NCBI RefSeq assembly: GCF_025629245.1
Contig: NZ_JANZXN010000029.1
Location: 1 to 64,000, forward strand
Direction of reading: 5' to 3'
DNA: 64,000 nucleotides
From: Natronobiforma cellulositropha
GTDB taxonomy: Archaea > Halobacteriota > Halobacteria > Halobacteriales > Natrialbaceae
A model generated the notes under the pieces. The model was not told the DNA's origin and ran no database searches. It saw nothing but the letters and a program-made list of their open reading frames with translations. The number at the start of each line of letters is the position of its first letter. The stretch's first letter is position 1. The translations under genes were made by a program, and so were the position numbers. Below are positions 51,900-61,563 of this stretch, one piece after another.

Positions 51900-52337
51900 A
51901 TGGCACTCACACCCGAGACACTGGTGCGACACGAACTCAACGGACTCCCGGTACGGGTCGTCGAGAGCGACGACTCCTCGCGGGAGGGTCTCTCCGGGCG
52001 CGTCGTCCTCGAGACGACGAACACGCTCTCAGTAGAGGTCCGCGAGTCGCCGGAAGCGACTCGAGATGCTGAGTCGAGTCACGGCCACGACGAGTTTCGG
52101 GTAGTGACGGTGCCGAAGTCGGGTTCGACATTCGAGTTTGCGATCACAGATGAAGCCGCCGGGGACGAGAAGTCCCTGGGGACCACGTCGGAACTGGCCG
52201 ACACTCAACCTGGGTTCGACACGACGGACACAGACTGCGCTGGCGACGGCGTGGCCTACGTTACGGTCGATGGATCGCGACTGCTCTCACGACCGGCCCG
52301 ACGAACAGAAACGACCGGTGATTCACCATGGCAATAG
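51900..52337 (+). CDS. rnp1: Ribonuclease P protein component 1 (Rpp29/Pop4)
   Basis: A 145-residue Sm-like RNase P subunit: [20 protein letters not shown] and [18 protein letters not shown] give the barrel, with further strands through [10 protein letters not shown]. Helps RNase P RNA process pre-tRNA 5' ends. Its place between L29 and S17 is conserved in archaea. Last 10 nt overlap rps17. Confidence 0.93.
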   Translation: MALTPETLVRHELNGLPVRVVESDDSSREGLSGRVVLETTNTLSVEVRESPEATRDAESSHGHDEFRVVTVPKSGSTFEFAITDEAAGDEKSLGTTSELADTQPGFDTTDTDCAGDGVAYVTVDGSRLLSRPARRTETTGDSPWQ

Positions 52338-52762
52338 GACTGGACGTACCAACCCCTCCGGAACCACAGAACCCGGAGGAATACGACTACGAGAAGTGTC
52401 CGTTTTACGGCGAGTTGTCCGTACGAGGTCAGATCCTCGTCGGCACCGTCGTCTCGACGGACATGGACAAGACTGTAGTCGTCGAGCGAGAGTACGACGT
52501 GACGGTTCCGAAGTACAACCGTCAGATGAAACGTCGTTCGCGCACCCCGGCGCACGTGCCGGGCGTGCTCGAGCCGCTCTCGGTCGGTGACACGGTCAGA
52601 ATCGCAGAGTGCCGACCACTGTCGAAGACGAAATCGCACGTGGTCGTCGAAGTAACTGAAGAAGCGACGGCGACGGACCTCGCAGAGCTGACCCGCCGGG
52701 AAGAGCCCGACCGGAACCTCTCGGCCGAGGACGTCGCCGCAGACGAGGAGAGTGAGGAGTGA
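52328..52762 (+). CDS. rps17: 30S ribosomal protein S17
   Basis: A 144-residue S17. Archaeal core: [12 protein letters not shown], then [20 protein letters not shown] and [16 protein letters not shown]-terminal extension of about 30 acidic residues (to DEESEE) makes it longer than the 110-115 residue S17 I know from Haloarcula. ATG at 52328 lies within the end of rnp1. Confidence 0.96.
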   Translation: MAIGLDVPTPPEPQNPEEYDYEKCPFYGELSVRGQILVGTVVSTDMDKTVVVEREYDVTVPKYNRQMKRRSRTPAHVPGVLEPLSVGDTVRIAECRPLSKTKSHVVVEVTEEATATDLAELTRREEPDRNLSAEDVAADEESEE

Positions 52763-53160
52763 TGGAGGCGATCAAAGCCGACATCACTCAGGGCCTGAAG
52801 AAGGGCTCGCTCGTCACCTGTGCCGACAACACGGGCGCACGCGAGCTGAAAGTCATCAGCGTCGCGGGCTACCACGGGACCAAGAACCGCCAGCCGAAGG
52901 CTGGACTCGGTGACAAGGTCACCGTCTCCGTCACGAAGGGGACGCCCGAGATGCGCAGACAGGTGCTCGAGGCCGTCGTTATTCGACAGCGGAAGGCGAT
53001 CCGTCGTCCCGACGGGACCCGCCTGAAGTTCGAGGACAACGCCGCGGTCATCATCGACGAGAACCACGAGCCTCGTGGAACGGAGATTAAGGGTCCGATC
53101 GCTCGCGAAGTCGCAGAGCGCTTCGGTGCGATCGCGAGTACAGCGACCATGATCGTCTAA
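52762..53160 (+). CDS. rpl14: 50S ribosomal protein L14
   Basis: A 132-residue L14 at the subunit interface, with [20 protein letters not shown] and [20 protein letters not shown]. Start MEAIKAD chosen; the upstream codon would add one Met. ATG overlaps the rps17 stop. Confidence 0.97.
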   Translation: MEAIKADITQGLKKGSLVTCADNTGARELKVISVAGYHGTKNRQPKAGLGDKVTVSVTKGTPEMRRQVLEAVVIRQRKAIRRPDGTRLKFEDNAAVIIDENHEPRGTEIKGPIAREVAERFGAIASTATMIV

Positions 53161-53161
53161 C

Positions 53162-53530
53162 ATGAGTAAACAACCACGCAAACAGCGAACCCAGACGGCG
53201 CGTGCCCCGCTCCACCAGCGCGGCAAGCAGCTGCACGCGACGCTTTCGGACGAGCTCCGCGAGGAGTACGGCCGCCGTCGGACCCGCGTCAACGCGGGCG
53301 ACACGGTCGAGGTGCTCCGCGGTGACCACGCCGGAACGACCGGTGAGGTGCTGAAAGTGGACCTCTCAGAGCAGGTCATCCACGTCGAAGACGTGACCGT
53401 CGAGACGGCCGACGGCGAGGAAGTCGCCCGGCCGATCCCGGCGTCGAACGTCCGACTCACGGATCTCGACCTCTCCGACGAGCGCCGCGAGGCGCGTCTC
53501 GAGGGTGACACAGCAGGTGATGAACAATGA
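53162..53530 (+). CDS. rpl24: 50S ribosomal protein L24
   Basis: A 122-residue L24 with a KOW motif ([20 protein letters not shown]) and basic N-terminal [20 protein letters not shown]. Assembly initiator. Its stop overlaps rps4e (ATGA). Confidence 0.96.
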   Translation: MSKQPRKQRTQTARAPLHQRGKQLHATLSDELREEYGRRRTRVNAGDTVEVLRGDHAGTTGEVLKVDLSEQVIHVEDVTVETADGEEVARPIPASNVRLTDLDLSDERREARLEGDTAGDEQ

Positions 53531-54231
53531 GTAACCACCAGAAACGACTCTCGGTACCGAAGTCGTGGCCGGTCGAGCGAAAGACCGCCACGTTCACCGT
53601 CAAGGCGGGCGCGGGTCCCCACGGTGAAGAGGGTGTGCCGTTGCTGATCTTGCTCCGGGACGTCCTCGGCTACGTCGATTCACGCAAGGAAGCCCGGTAC
53701 GCACTCGCACACGACTCGATCCTCGTCAACGGCGACCCGATCAACGACGAGAAGCGACCGATCGGCATGTTCGACATCGTCGCCTTCCCGGGTCGCGAAG
53801 AGTACTACCGCATCTTCCCCGACGAAGGCGGCCGACTCTCGTTGACGCCGATCGACGAGTCGGCAGCGGATAGCCGTCTCGGCAAGGTCGTCAGCAAGCG
53901 CCAGGTGACCGGTGGCGCGACACAGCTGTCGCTCCACGACGGCTCCAACATCACCGTCGACGACGTCGACGAGTACAACTCGAACGACTCGGTCGTCGTC
54001 GACAACGAGTCGAAAGAGATCGTCGCCCACTTCCCCTACGAAGAGGGCGCGCTCGTCACCGCCGTCCGCGGTAACCACGCCGGCAAGATCGGGACGATCG
54101 AGACCATCGAGGTCACTCCCGGTAGCGGTCCGAACGTCGTCACCGTCGACATCGACGAGGACGACGGCTTCGAGACCGTCGAGGAGTACGTCGTCGTCAT
54201 CGACGAGAAGTTCGCAGGTGATGACGAATGA
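53527..54231 (+). CDS. rps4e: 30S ribosomal protein S4e
   Basis: A 234-residue archaeal S4e: S4-like RNA-binding region ([20 protein letters not shown]), central domain, and a C-terminal KOW ([13 protein letters not shown]). Absent in bacteria. ATGA overlap with both neighbours. Confidence 0.97.
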   Translation: MSNHQKRLSVPKSWPVERKTATFTVKAGAGPHGEEGVPLLILLRDVLGYVDSRKEARYALAHDSILVNGDPINDEKRPIGMFDIVAFPGREEYYRIFPDEGGRLSLTPIDESAADSRLGKVVSKRQVTGGATQLSLHDGSNITVDDVDEYNSNDSVVVDNESKEIVAHFPYEEGALVTAVRGNHAGKIGTIETIEVTPGSGPNVVTVDIDEDDGFETVEEYVVVIDEKFAGDDE

Positions 54232-54764
54232 GCGAGGCTGACGCTGGCTTCCACGAGATGCGCGAACCCCGCGTCGAGAAAGTCGTCGTCCACATGGGCG
54301 TCGGCCGCGGCGGTCGCGACCTCGGCCGTGCCGAGGGCATCATCGAGGACGTCACCGGCCAGCAGAGCGTTCGCACGCTGGCGAAGTCGACCGAACCCGA
54401 GTTCGGTATCCGCCAGGGCGAACCGATCGGCACGAAGGTCACGCTCCGCGGCGAGGACGCCGAGGCGTTCCTCGAGACCGCGCTGCCGCTCGCAGACCTC
54501 TCTGCGACGCAGTTCGATCAGATGGGGAACTTCAGTTTCGGTGTCGAAGAACACACCGACTTCCCCAGTCAGGAGTACGACCCGACGATCGGTATCTACG
54601 GTCTCGACGTCACCGTCAACATGGTGCGTCCGGGCTACCGCATCGCCAAGCGAGACAAGGCCACCACGTCGATTCCCGCGAACCACCGACTCACGCCGGA
54701 GGACGCGATCCGCTTCCTCGAGTCGACGTTCGACGTGGACGTAGAGGACCCAGACGATGAGTGA
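54228..54764 (+). CDS. rpl5: 50S ribosomal protein L5
   Basis: A 178-residue L5 with [36 protein letters not shown] and a C-terminal [10 protein letters not shown] tail. Binds 5S rRNA. Overlaps rps14 by eight nt. Confidence 0.96.
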   Translation: MSEADAGFHEMREPRVEKVVVHMGVGRGGRDLGRAEGIIEDVTGQQSVRTLAKSTEPEFGIRQGEPIGTKVTLRGEDAEAFLETALPLADLSATQFDQMGNFSFGVEEHTDFPSQEYDPTIGIYGLDVTVNMVRPGYRIAKRDKATTSIPANHRLTPEDAIRFLESTFDVDVEDPDDE

Positions 54765-54933
54765 AAGTGAAAACGAACAGGCGGGCGAGCAGGCCGGTGA
54801 GCGCACCGGGCAGGTCCAGGCGTGTCAGCGCTGTGGCCGCAAGCAGGGGTTAGTCGGCAAGTACGACATCAACCTCTGTCGCCAGTGTTTCCGCGAGATC
54901 GCCCGCGACATGGGATTCAAGAAGTATCGATAA
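54757..54933 (+). CDS. rps14: 30S ribosomal protein S14 (zinc type)
   Basis: A 58-residue S14 found by hand. After an acidic start (MSESENEQ) it has [19 protein letters not shown] and then [17 protein letters not shown], the CxxC...CxxC zinc form. The spc-operon position between L5 and S8 is right. Confidence 0.96.
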   Translation: MSESENEQAGEQAGERTGQVQACQRCGRKQGLVGKYDINLCRQCFREIARDMGFKKYR

Positions 54934-54934
54934 C

Positions 54935-55327
54935 ATGACCGGGAACGATCCACTCAGCAACGCGCTCTCGGGCATCGACAACGCCGAGAGTGTGGGACAT
55001 CTCTCCCACGAGGTATCACCCGCCTCGAACGAGATCGGCAGCGTACTCGAGGTCTTCTACGACCGCGGGTACATCTCCGGATTCGAGTACATCGACGACG
55101 GAAAAGCCGGCCAGTTCGAGGTCGAATTGAAAGGAGCGATCAACAAGTGTGGTCCCGTCAAGCCCCGCTACGCAGTCGGCGCCGACGAGTTCGAGACGCT
55201 GGAGAAACGGTATCTCCCCGCTCGAGACTTCGGCGCGCTCGTCGTCACGACGAGCAGTGGCATCATGAGCCACTACGAGGCGCGCGAGCAGGGCGTCGGC
55301 GGCCAGGTGATCGCGTACGTCTACTAA
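54935..55327 (+). CDS. rps8: 30S ribosomal protein S8
   Basis: A 130-residue S8, with [20 protein letters not shown] and C-terminal [20 protein letters not shown]. Binds helix 21 of 16S rRNA. Two nt after rps14. Confidence 0.97.
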   Translation: MTGNDPLSNALSGIDNAESVGHLSHEVSPASNEIGSVLEVFYDRGYISGFEYIDDGKAGQFEVELKGAINKCGPVKPRYAVGADEFETLEKRYLPARDFGALVVTTSSGIMSHYEAREQGVGGQVIAYVY

Positions 55328-55329
55328 CC

Positions 55330-55863
55330 ATGCGAGTTGAACTCGAACTACCAGAGGACGTAACCGCCGACGTCGACCACCTAGACGTCACGATCGAGGG
55401 CCCGAACGGCACCGTCACCCGACGGCTGTGGTACCCGAACGTGACCGTCGACGTGGAAGACGACCACGTGGTCATCGAGAGTTCCGTCGACAACGCGAAA
55501 ACGAACGCGACCGTCGGCACCTTCGAGAGCCACGTCGAGAACGCCTTCTACGGTGTGACCGAGGGCTGGGAGTATCAGATGGAAGTCTTTTACTCTCACT
55601 TCCCCATGCAGGTCCGCGTCGAAGGCGAGGAAGTCGTCATCGAGAACTTCCTCGGCGAGAAAGCACCGCGACGAACGAGTATCCACGGTGACACCGACGT
55701 CTCCGTCGACGGCGAAGCGCTGACGCTCTCCGGTCCGAACAAAGAGCACGTCGGCCAGACGGCCGCCGACATCGAACAGATGACGAAGGTGAAAGGAAAG
55801 GACATCCGCGTCTTCCAGGACGGGGTCTACATCACCGAGAAACCCCAGATGGGAGGTGCCTGA
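55330..55863 (+). CDS. rpl6: 50S ribosomal protein L6
   Basis: A 177-residue L6 with VELELPEDVTADVDHLDVTI at the N-terminus and the internal duplication seen in L6. The end reads KGKDIRVFQDGVYITEKPQM. Start at ATG 55330, two nt after rps8. Confidence 0.96.
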   Translation: MRVELELPEDVTADVDHLDVTIEGPNGTVTRRLWYPNVTVDVEDDHVVIESSVDNAKTNATVGTFESHVENAFYGVTEGWEYQMEVFYSHFPMQVRVEGEEVVIENFLGEKAPRRTSIHGDTDVSVDGEALTLSGPNKEHVGQTAADIEQMTKVKGKDIRVFQDGVYITEKPQMGGA

Positions 55864-55866
55864 TAG

Positions 55867-56625
55867 ATGGCAGACGACAACGACGAACTCGAGACGACCG
55901 AAGAACTCGAGGAAGAGACCGCCGCAGACGACGGTCCGTCCGAACTCGAGGACATCAGCGGCGTCGGCTCGAGTAAGGCCGGCGCGCTCCGCGACGCCGG
56001 ATTCGAGTCGGTCGACGACGTCCGCGAGGCCTCCCAGAGCGACCTCGCCGAGGCCGACGGCATCGGTAACGCGCTCGCTGCGCGTATCAAAGCCGACGTC
56101 GGCGACCTCGAGGTCTCTGAGGAGACCGACGCCGAGATCGAAGACGAGGCAGCCGAGGAGGACGTCGTCGAAGACGTCGAGACGGAACTCGTCGCACGTG
56201 GGCTGACCGAGAAGACGCCCGACCTCTCCGAGGAGGAGGGGCGACTGCTCGGCCAGCGTGCCCGCGAGGGGAAACCGGCGTTCAAGCGCCAGGACTACCA
56301 CAAGAAAAAGCGCACGCCCGAATCGTGGCGTCGCCCCCGTGGTGGCCTCTCGAAACAGCGCCGCGGCATCAAGGGGAAGGGCCCGAAGGTCCACTCCGGC
56401 TACCGTACGCCCAAATCCGTTCGGGGCAAACACCCGAGCGGCTTCGAAGAGGTCCGCGTCGAGACGCCGTCTGACGTCGAGGGTGTCGACGGCGACACCC
56501 AGGCGGTCCGCATCGGTTCCTCGGTCGGCGCGCGAAAGCGCGAACAGATCGAAGAGCAGTGTGAGGACGCGGGCATTCGCGTCCTGAACCCGACCTACCT
56601 CGAAGTCGAGGTGGACGACCAATGA
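55867..56625 (+). CDS. rpl32e: 50S ribosomal protein L32e with N-terminal HhH domain
   Basis: A 252-residue L32e. Residues about 20-80 form a helix-hairpin-helix/Rad51-like extension ([20 protein letters not shown]). An acidic linker follows, then the L32e core ([20 protein letters not shown], then [19 protein letters not shown]). The extension is typical of halophiles. Overlaps rpl19e by four nt. Confidence 0.95.
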   Translation: MADDNDELETTEELEEETAADDGPSELEDISGVGSSKAGALRDAGFESVDDVREASQSDLAEADGIGNALAARIKADVGDLEVSEETDAEIEDEAAEEDVVEDVETELVARGLTEKTPDLSEEEGRLLGQRAREGKPAFKRQDYHKKKRTPESWRRPRGGLSKQRRGIKGKGPKVHSGYRTPKSVRGKHPSGFEEVRVETPSDVEGVDGDTQAVRIGSSVGARKREQIEEQCEDAGIRVLNPTYLEVEVDDQ

Positions 56626-57071
56626 CCGACCTTCGTGCACAGAAGCGACTGGCGGCAGACGTCTTGGACGTCGGGAAGAACCGCGTCTGGTTCGACCCCG
56701 ACGCACAGGCGGACATCGCCGAGGCGATCACTCGCGAAGAGATTCGCGAACTCGTCGCCGACGGCCTGATCCGTTCGAAAGACGCCCGCGGGAACTCACG
56801 CGGCCGCGCTCGCGAGCGCAACGCCAAGCGAGCCTACGGACACCAGAAGGGACCCGGCAAGCGCCGAGGGACCAAGGGTGCACGCCAGAACTCGAAAGAA
56901 GACTGGACGAGCCGGATCCGCGCGCAGCGACGGACGCTCCGAGAACTCCGCGACGACGGCGAGATTACGCCGACGCAGTACCGCCAGCTCTACCGGAAGG
57001 CGAGCGGCGGGGAGTTCCGCAGCGTCCAGTACCTGCTGAACTACATCGACAATCACTACGGTGACGACTAA
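56622..57071 (+). CDS. rpl19e: 50S ribosomal protein L19e
   Basis: A 149-residue L19e: [20 protein letters not shown] then the basic [20 protein letters not shown] segment and a long helix with [13 protein letters not shown]. Absent from bacteria. Confidence 0.97.
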   Translation: MTDLRAQKRLAADVLDVGKNRVWFDPDAQADIAEAITREEIRELVADGLIRSKDARGNSRGRARERNAKRAYGHQKGPGKRRGTKGARQNSKEDWTSRIRAQRRTLRELRDDGEITPTQYRQLYRKASGGEFRSVQYLLNYIDNHYGDD

Positions 57072-57619
57072 TGGCAACAGGACCACGATACAAGGTGCCG
57101 ATGCGTCGTCGCCGGGAAGTCCGGACCGACTACCACCAGAGGTTGCGCCTGCTAAAATCGGGCAAACCACGCCTCGTTGCTCGCGTGAGCAACGCCCACA
57201 CTACGGCGCAGCTGGTCTCTCCCGGACCCAACGGCGACGTCACACACGCGAGCGCACACTCGAGCGACCTCACAGAGTACGGCTGGGAAGCGCCAACGGG
57301 CAACCTCCCGGCTGCCTACCTGACCGGCCTGCTGGCCGGCCTGCGAGCGGTCGAGGCGGGCGTCGAGGAGGCCGTGTTGGACATCGGTCTCAACACGGCG
57401 ACGCCCGGCAGTAAGGTGTTCGCGGTACAGGAAGGAGCGATCGACGCGGGACTCGAGGTTCCGCACAACGACAGCGTGCTGGCGGACTGGTCGCGAACGC
57501 GCGGCGAGCACATCGCCGAGTACGCCGAGTCGCTCGACGACCCGCTCTATAGCGGGGAGTTCGACGCAACGACGCTCCCAGAACACTTCGATGCGGTACG
57601 AGAGGAGATTCTAGAATGA
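57071..57619 (+). CDS. rpl18: 50S ribosomal protein L18
   Basis: A 182-residue archaeal L18 (L5e type): [20 protein letters not shown], 5S rRNA-binding region, and [20 protein letters not shown]. Starts in the rpl19e stop (TAATG). Confidence 0.97.
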   Translation: MATGPRYKVPMRRRREVRTDYHQRLRLLKSGKPRLVARVSNAHTTAQLVSPGPNGDVTHASAHSSDLTEYGWEAPTGNLPAAYLTGLLAGLRAVEAGVEEAVLDIGLNTATPGSKVFAVQEGAIDAGLEVPHNDSVLADWSRTRGEHIAEYAESLDDPLYSGEFDATTLPEHFDAVREEILE

Positions 57620-58272
57620 GCGGACGAAACTACAACGACGGGTGGGAGCCGGTTACCCGTCTCGGAAAGAAAGTTCAGGAGGGCGAGATCGACACGATGG
57701 AGGCTGCCCTCAACTCGGGACTCCCGCTGAAGGAGCCCGAGATCGTCGACCAGCTCCTCCCCGGACTGGACGACGAGGTTCTGGACATCAACATGGTCCA
57801 GCGGATGACCGACTCCGGTCGGCGCGTGAAGTTCCGCTGTGTCTGTGCGGTCGGCAACCGCGACGGCTTCGTCGGGTACGCCGAAGGCCGAGACGACCAG
57901 GTCGGCTCCGCCATCCAGAAGGCGATCGGTATCGCGAAGCTGAACATGATCCAGGTCCCTCGCGGCTCGGGCTCCTGGGAGGACCGTTCTGACCGCCCAC
58001 ACTCGCTGACCCACCGGACGACCGGGAAGGCGGGATCGGTCGAGGTCGAACTCATCCCTGCACCCGAGGGTCTCGGACTCGCCGCGAGTGAGACGGTTAC
58101 CGCCGTCCTCGAACTCGCCGGCATCGAGAACGCCTGGACGAAGAGCCACGGCAACACCCGGACGACGGTCAACCTCGCGAAGGCGACCTACAACGCGCTG
58201 CAGAACGCCTCGCAGTCGCGTACGCCGCAGTACGCGGGCGAGGAGACCGACGGTGAGGTGGTCGAACAATGA
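57616..58272 (+). CDS. rps5: 30S ribosomal protein S5
   Basis: A 218-residue S5. N-terminal [20 protein letters not shown], the S5 dsRNA-binding region with [19 protein letters not shown], and C-terminal [20 protein letters not shown]. Overlaps rpl18 and rpl30 by four nt each. Confidence 0.97.
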   Translation: MSGRNYNDGWEPVTRLGKKVQEGEIDTMEAALNSGLPLKEPEIVDQLLPGLDDEVLDINMVQRMTDSGRRVKFRCVCAVGNRDGFVGYAEGRDDQVGSAIQKAIGIAKLNMIQVPRGSGSWEDRSDRPHSLTHRTTGKAGSVEVELIPAPEGLGLAASETVTAVLELAGIENAWTKSHGNTRTTVNLAKATYNALQNASQSRTPQYAGEETDGEVVEQ

Positions 58273-58736
58273 AGGCCATCGTTCAGCTTCGTGGCGAGGT
58301 CAACCGCCAGACGGCGGTCGACGACACCCTGTCGATGCTCAACGTCCACAAGGTCAACCACTGTACGCTCGTCCCCGAGACGGACACCTACCGTGGGATG
58401 ATCACGAAGGTCAACGACTTCGTCGCCTTCGGCGAACCCAGCCAGGAGGTCCTCGAGACGCTGCTCGCGAAGCGAGCCGAACCACTCGAGGGCCGCCAGT
58501 CGGACGTCGACGAGGCGTGGGTCGCAGAGAACACCGACTACGACGACTTCGCCGGACTGGCCGAGGCGCTGCTGGCCGAAGAGACGACGCTGCGCGAGCA
58601 GGGGCTGTCGCCGACGCTCCGTCTCCACCCGCCACGCGGCGGCCACGATGGTATCAAGCACCCGGCCGGTCGGGGCGGGCAACTCGGAAAGCATACAACA
58701 GAGGAGATTAACGAACTCCTCAACTCGATGCGCTAA
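58269..58736 (+). CDS. rpl30: 50S ribosomal protein L30
   Basis: A 155-residue archaeal L30 (L7e type): [39 protein letters not shown], and the long C-terminal part with [20 protein letters not shown]. Confidence 0.96.
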   Translation: MKAIVQLRGEVNRQTAVDDTLSMLNVHKVNHCTLVPETDTYRGMITKVNDFVAFGEPSQEVLETLLAKRAEPLEGRQSDVDEAWVAENTDYDDFAGLAEALLAEETTLREQGLSPTLRLHPPRGGHDGIKHPAGRGGQLGKHTTEEINELLNSMR

Positions 58737-58738
58737 CC

Positions 58739-59233
58739 ATGACGAGCAAGAAACGACGCCAGCGCGGCACACGAACCCACGGCGGCGGAACGCACAAGAA
58801 TCGCCGTGGTGCGGGCCACCGTGGTGGCCGTGGTCGCGCCGGGCGGAGCAAACACGAGTTCCACAACTACGAACCGAAAGGCAAACACGGCTTCAAGCGC
58901 CCACACGGCATCCGCGAGACGGTCGCGGAGGTCGACTTACAGACGCTCGACGAGGACATCGCCCTCTACGTCGCTGACGACCTCGCAGACGAGGTCGACG
59001 GCGGCTACGAGGTCGACGCTCGCGATGTCGTCGACGGCGGCTACGAGGCCGACATCGTGAAGGTCCTCGGCAACGGCCAGGTCCGGAACACGCTCACGGT
59101 CACTGCCGACGCCTTCTCCGAGACGGCGACGGAGAAACTCGAGGACGCCGGCGGCGAGGCCGTCCTCAGCGCCCGCGGTGAGGAGGCACTGGCCGAGGCG
59201 ACCGACGACGAAGACGAACAGGGCGAGGACTAA
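58739..59233 (+). CDS. rpl15: 50S ribosomal protein L15
   Basis: A 164-residue L15. The N-terminal TSKKRRQRGTRTHGGGTHKN has the Gly-rich basic stretch threading the 23S core. An acidic C-terminus ends DEDEQGED. Two nt after rpl30. Confidence 0.97.
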   Translation: MTSKKRRQRGTRTHGGGTHKNRRGAGHRGGRGRAGRSKHEFHNYEPKGKHGFKRPHGIRETVAEVDLQTLDEDIALYVADDLADEVDGGYEVDARDVVDGGYEADIVKVLGNGQVRNTLTVTADAFSETATEKLEDAGGEAVLSARGEEALAEATDDEDEQGED

Positions 59234-59236
59234 CCC

Positions 59237-60706
59237 ATGGGATGGAAGGAAACCGTCGAACCGGTGCTCACGCGGATGCCAGCCGTGCGCAGGCCTGAGG
59301 GGCACGTCCCCTTCAAGCGAAAGCTCGCCTGGACGGCCGGCATCCTCGTCTTGTACTTCTTCCTGACGAACATCGCACTCCTCGGACTCGAGGTGGGCGA
59401 AGCCAGCGACATCTTCGGTGAGTTCCGCGCGGTGCTCGCCGGTGAGCACGGCTCGCTCATGCAGGTCGGCATCGGCCCGATCGTCACCGCCAGCATCGTC
59501 TTACAGCTGCTGGGCGGGGCGAACTTACTCGGGCTCGATACGAGCGACCCTCGAGATCAGGTCCTCTATCAGGGTCTCCAGAAGCTGCTGGTGATCGTCA
59601 TGACGGCGCTGACGGCGCTGCCGATGGTGTTCGCCGGTGACTTCCTTCCAGCCCAGTCTGCGCTCACGCTCGGTGGACTCACGTTCACCGGCAACGAGAT
59701 ACAGTGGCTGCTGTTCACCCAGATCTTCATCGGTGGCATCCTCATCCTCTACATGGACGAGGTCGTCAGTAAGTGGGGGATCGGGAGCGGGATCGGGCTG
59801 TTCATCGTCGCCGGTGTCAGCCAGGGTCTCGTCTCCGGTGTGCTCGCCTGGGGCGACCAGGGGCTGATCTACAGCTGGATCCAGATTATCACCGGTGAGA
59901 CGGTCCTCGGCTCGTTCGCGAGCGGTGAGGCGCTCTACACGCTGTTCATCGCCGACGGCGGTGGGCAGCTACTCGCCCTGATGACGACGGTGTTGATCTT
60001 CGCGGTGGTCGTCTACGCGGAGTCGGTCCGCGTCGAGATTCCGCTGAGTCACGCCCGTGTAAAGGGTGCTCGAGGGCGCTTCCCCGTGAAGCTCATCTAC
60101 GCGAGCGTCCTGCCGATGATCCTCGTCCGTGCGCTGCAGATGAACGTCCAGTTCATCGGCCAGATCGTCAACAGCCAGTGGGCGAACATGCCCGGCTGGC
60201 TCGGCGTCTACAGTGAGGCCGGCCAGCCCGTGAGTGGATTCTTCTACTACACGGCGCCGATCTACGCACCCGGTGACTGGATGTGGTGGACCGCAGGCGT
60301 TACCCAGGAGCCGTGGATGGTGATGGTCCGCATCGCCGTCGACCTGACGTTCATGGTCATCGGCGGAGCGATCTTCGCCATCTTCTGGGTCGAGACGACG
60401 AACATGGGTCCCGAGGCGACCGCGCGCCAGATCCACAACTCCGGGATGCAGATCCCCGGCTTCCGACAGAACGTCGGTGTCGTCGAGAAGGTCATGGAGC
60501 GCTACATCCCGCAGGTGACCGTCATCGGCGGCGCGCTCGTCGGCATCCTCGCCGTCGGCGCGAACATGCTCGGGACCATCGGTGCGGTCGGTGGGACTGG
60601 CCTGCTGCTCGCGGTCTCGATCACGTACAAACTGTACGAAGAGATCGCCGAAGAGCAGATGATGGAGATGCATCCGATGATGCGCCAGATGTTCGGCAAA
60701 GAGTAA
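59237..60706 (+). CDS. secY: Preprotein translocase channel SecY
   Basis: A 489-residue Sec channel, 10 TM helices. After the first cytoplasmic helix it has ATSP-like TM2 plug features and IGSGIGLFIVAGVSQGLV. The cytoplasmic loop carries ESVRVEIPLSHARVKGARGR, the ribosome/SRP receptor contact. Last gene of the spc-like operon, three nt after rpl15. Confidence 0.97.
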   Translation: MGWKETVEPVLTRMPAVRRPEGHVPFKRKLAWTAGILVLYFFLTNIALLGLEVGEASDIFGEFRAVLAGEHGSLMQVGIGPIVTASIVLQLLGGANLLGLDTSDPRDQVLYQGLQKLLVIVMTALTALPMVFAGDFLPAQSALTLGGLTFTGNEIQWLLFTQIFIGGILILYMDEVVSKWGIGSGIGLFIVAGVSQGLVSGVLAWGDQGLIYSWIQIITGETVLGSFASGEALYTLFIADGGGQLLALMTTVLIFAVVVYAESVRVEIPLSHARVKGARGRFPVKLIYASVLPMILVRALQMNVQFIGQIVNSQWANMPGWLGVYSEAGQPVSGFFYYTAPIYAPGDWMWWTAGVTQEPWMVMVRIAVDLTFMVIGGAIFAIFWVETTNMGPEATARQIHNSGMQIPGFRQNVGVVEKVMERYIPQVTVIGGALVGILAVGANMLGTIGAVGGTGLLLAVSITYKLYEEIAEEQMMEMHPMMRQMFGKE

Positions 60707-60817
60707 CGCTCCGGCCATCCGTTTTCGATTTTCTCACCGTCTCGAGTTTCGACAGTCGGATACGACGAGTGTTCTCGACACCGCTGCTAATTTTGCCGTC
60801 GACCTCGAAGCGAACGC

Positions 60818-61252
60818 ATGGGAGAACACGTTCTCATCCCAGTCGATGGGTCGCCGGCCGCTCGCCGTGCAGTCGAATACGCCTGTAATCGGTTCGAAGA
60901 CGCGACGCTGACGCTCCTGTACGTGATGGACCCGATGGTCGATTACCAGCGACGGCGAGCGTTCCCCGGCTATACGGAGGAACACGGGTTCAAAAACGAA
61001 CGGGAGAAGGCCGAGTACGTTCTCGAGTCGACTCTCGAGACGGTTCCGGACGGCGTGTCGGTCGAGACCGAAATCGACGCAGGAAACCCCGCCACGAGAA
61101 TCGTCCAGTACGCCGATGACAACGACGTAGACCACGTCGTTATCGGCAGCCACGGAAAACGAGGCGTCGCTCGGTACCTGCTGGGAAGTGTCGCAGAGAC
61201 GGTTGTTCGGCGGTCGGCCGCCCCGGTCACCGTCGTCCGACCAAACGAGTAG
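60818..61252 (+). CDS. Universal stress protein (UspA)
   Basis: A 144-residue Usp with intact ATP loop: GSHGKRGVARYLLGSVAETV. N-terminal EHVLIPVDGSPAARRAVEY. Likely ATP-binding homodimer. A TATA-like taatttt lies about 27 nt upstream; leaderless. Unrelated to neighbours by operon. Confidence 0.93.
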   Translation: MGEHVLIPVDGSPAARRAVEYACNRFEDATLTLLYVMDPMVDYQRRRAFPGYTEEHGFKNEREKAEYVLESTLETVPDGVSVETEIDAGNPATRIVQYADDNDVDHVVIGSHGKRGVARYLLGSVAETVVRRSAAPVTVVRPNE

Positions 61253-61361
61253 TCGGCCGTCCCGGCTCTCGTGCTCCGGCGAATCTGTGTAGCGATTTTC
61301 GGGTCCCCTGCACGCGAGTGTCGGCTCTCGCTTTATGCCCGTCGGTACCGACTAGCACGGC

Positions 61362-61559
61362 ATGGCTCGAGCAGACCCTCGTCCGCTGACGAGACGGCGC
61401 GTGTGTGGGCTGGCGGGTGTCGCATCCAGTGTCGTGTCTCTCGCAGGCTGTGGTGGCCCGGAAGGTGAGGACGACGCCGACCTCCCGGCAGAGGAGGGCA
61501 CCGGTAACGGACAGGAACTCGAGGACGACGTAGGCGACGACGCGAGCGAGGTGGGGTGA
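61362..61559 (+). CDS. 65-residue Tat-lipoprotein
   Basis: A short lipoprotein: TRRRVC (residues 10-15), hydrophobic VASSVVS, lipobox LAGC with Cys30, then about 35 acidic residues ending ASEVG. No domain. It ends four nt before nuoCD and may be cotranscribed; whether it has a role with complex I is unknown. Confidence 0.65.
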   Translation: MARADPRPLTRRRVCGLAGVASSVVSLAGCGGPEGEDDADLPAEEGTGNGQELEDDVGDDASEVG

Positions 61560-61563
61560 TCCG

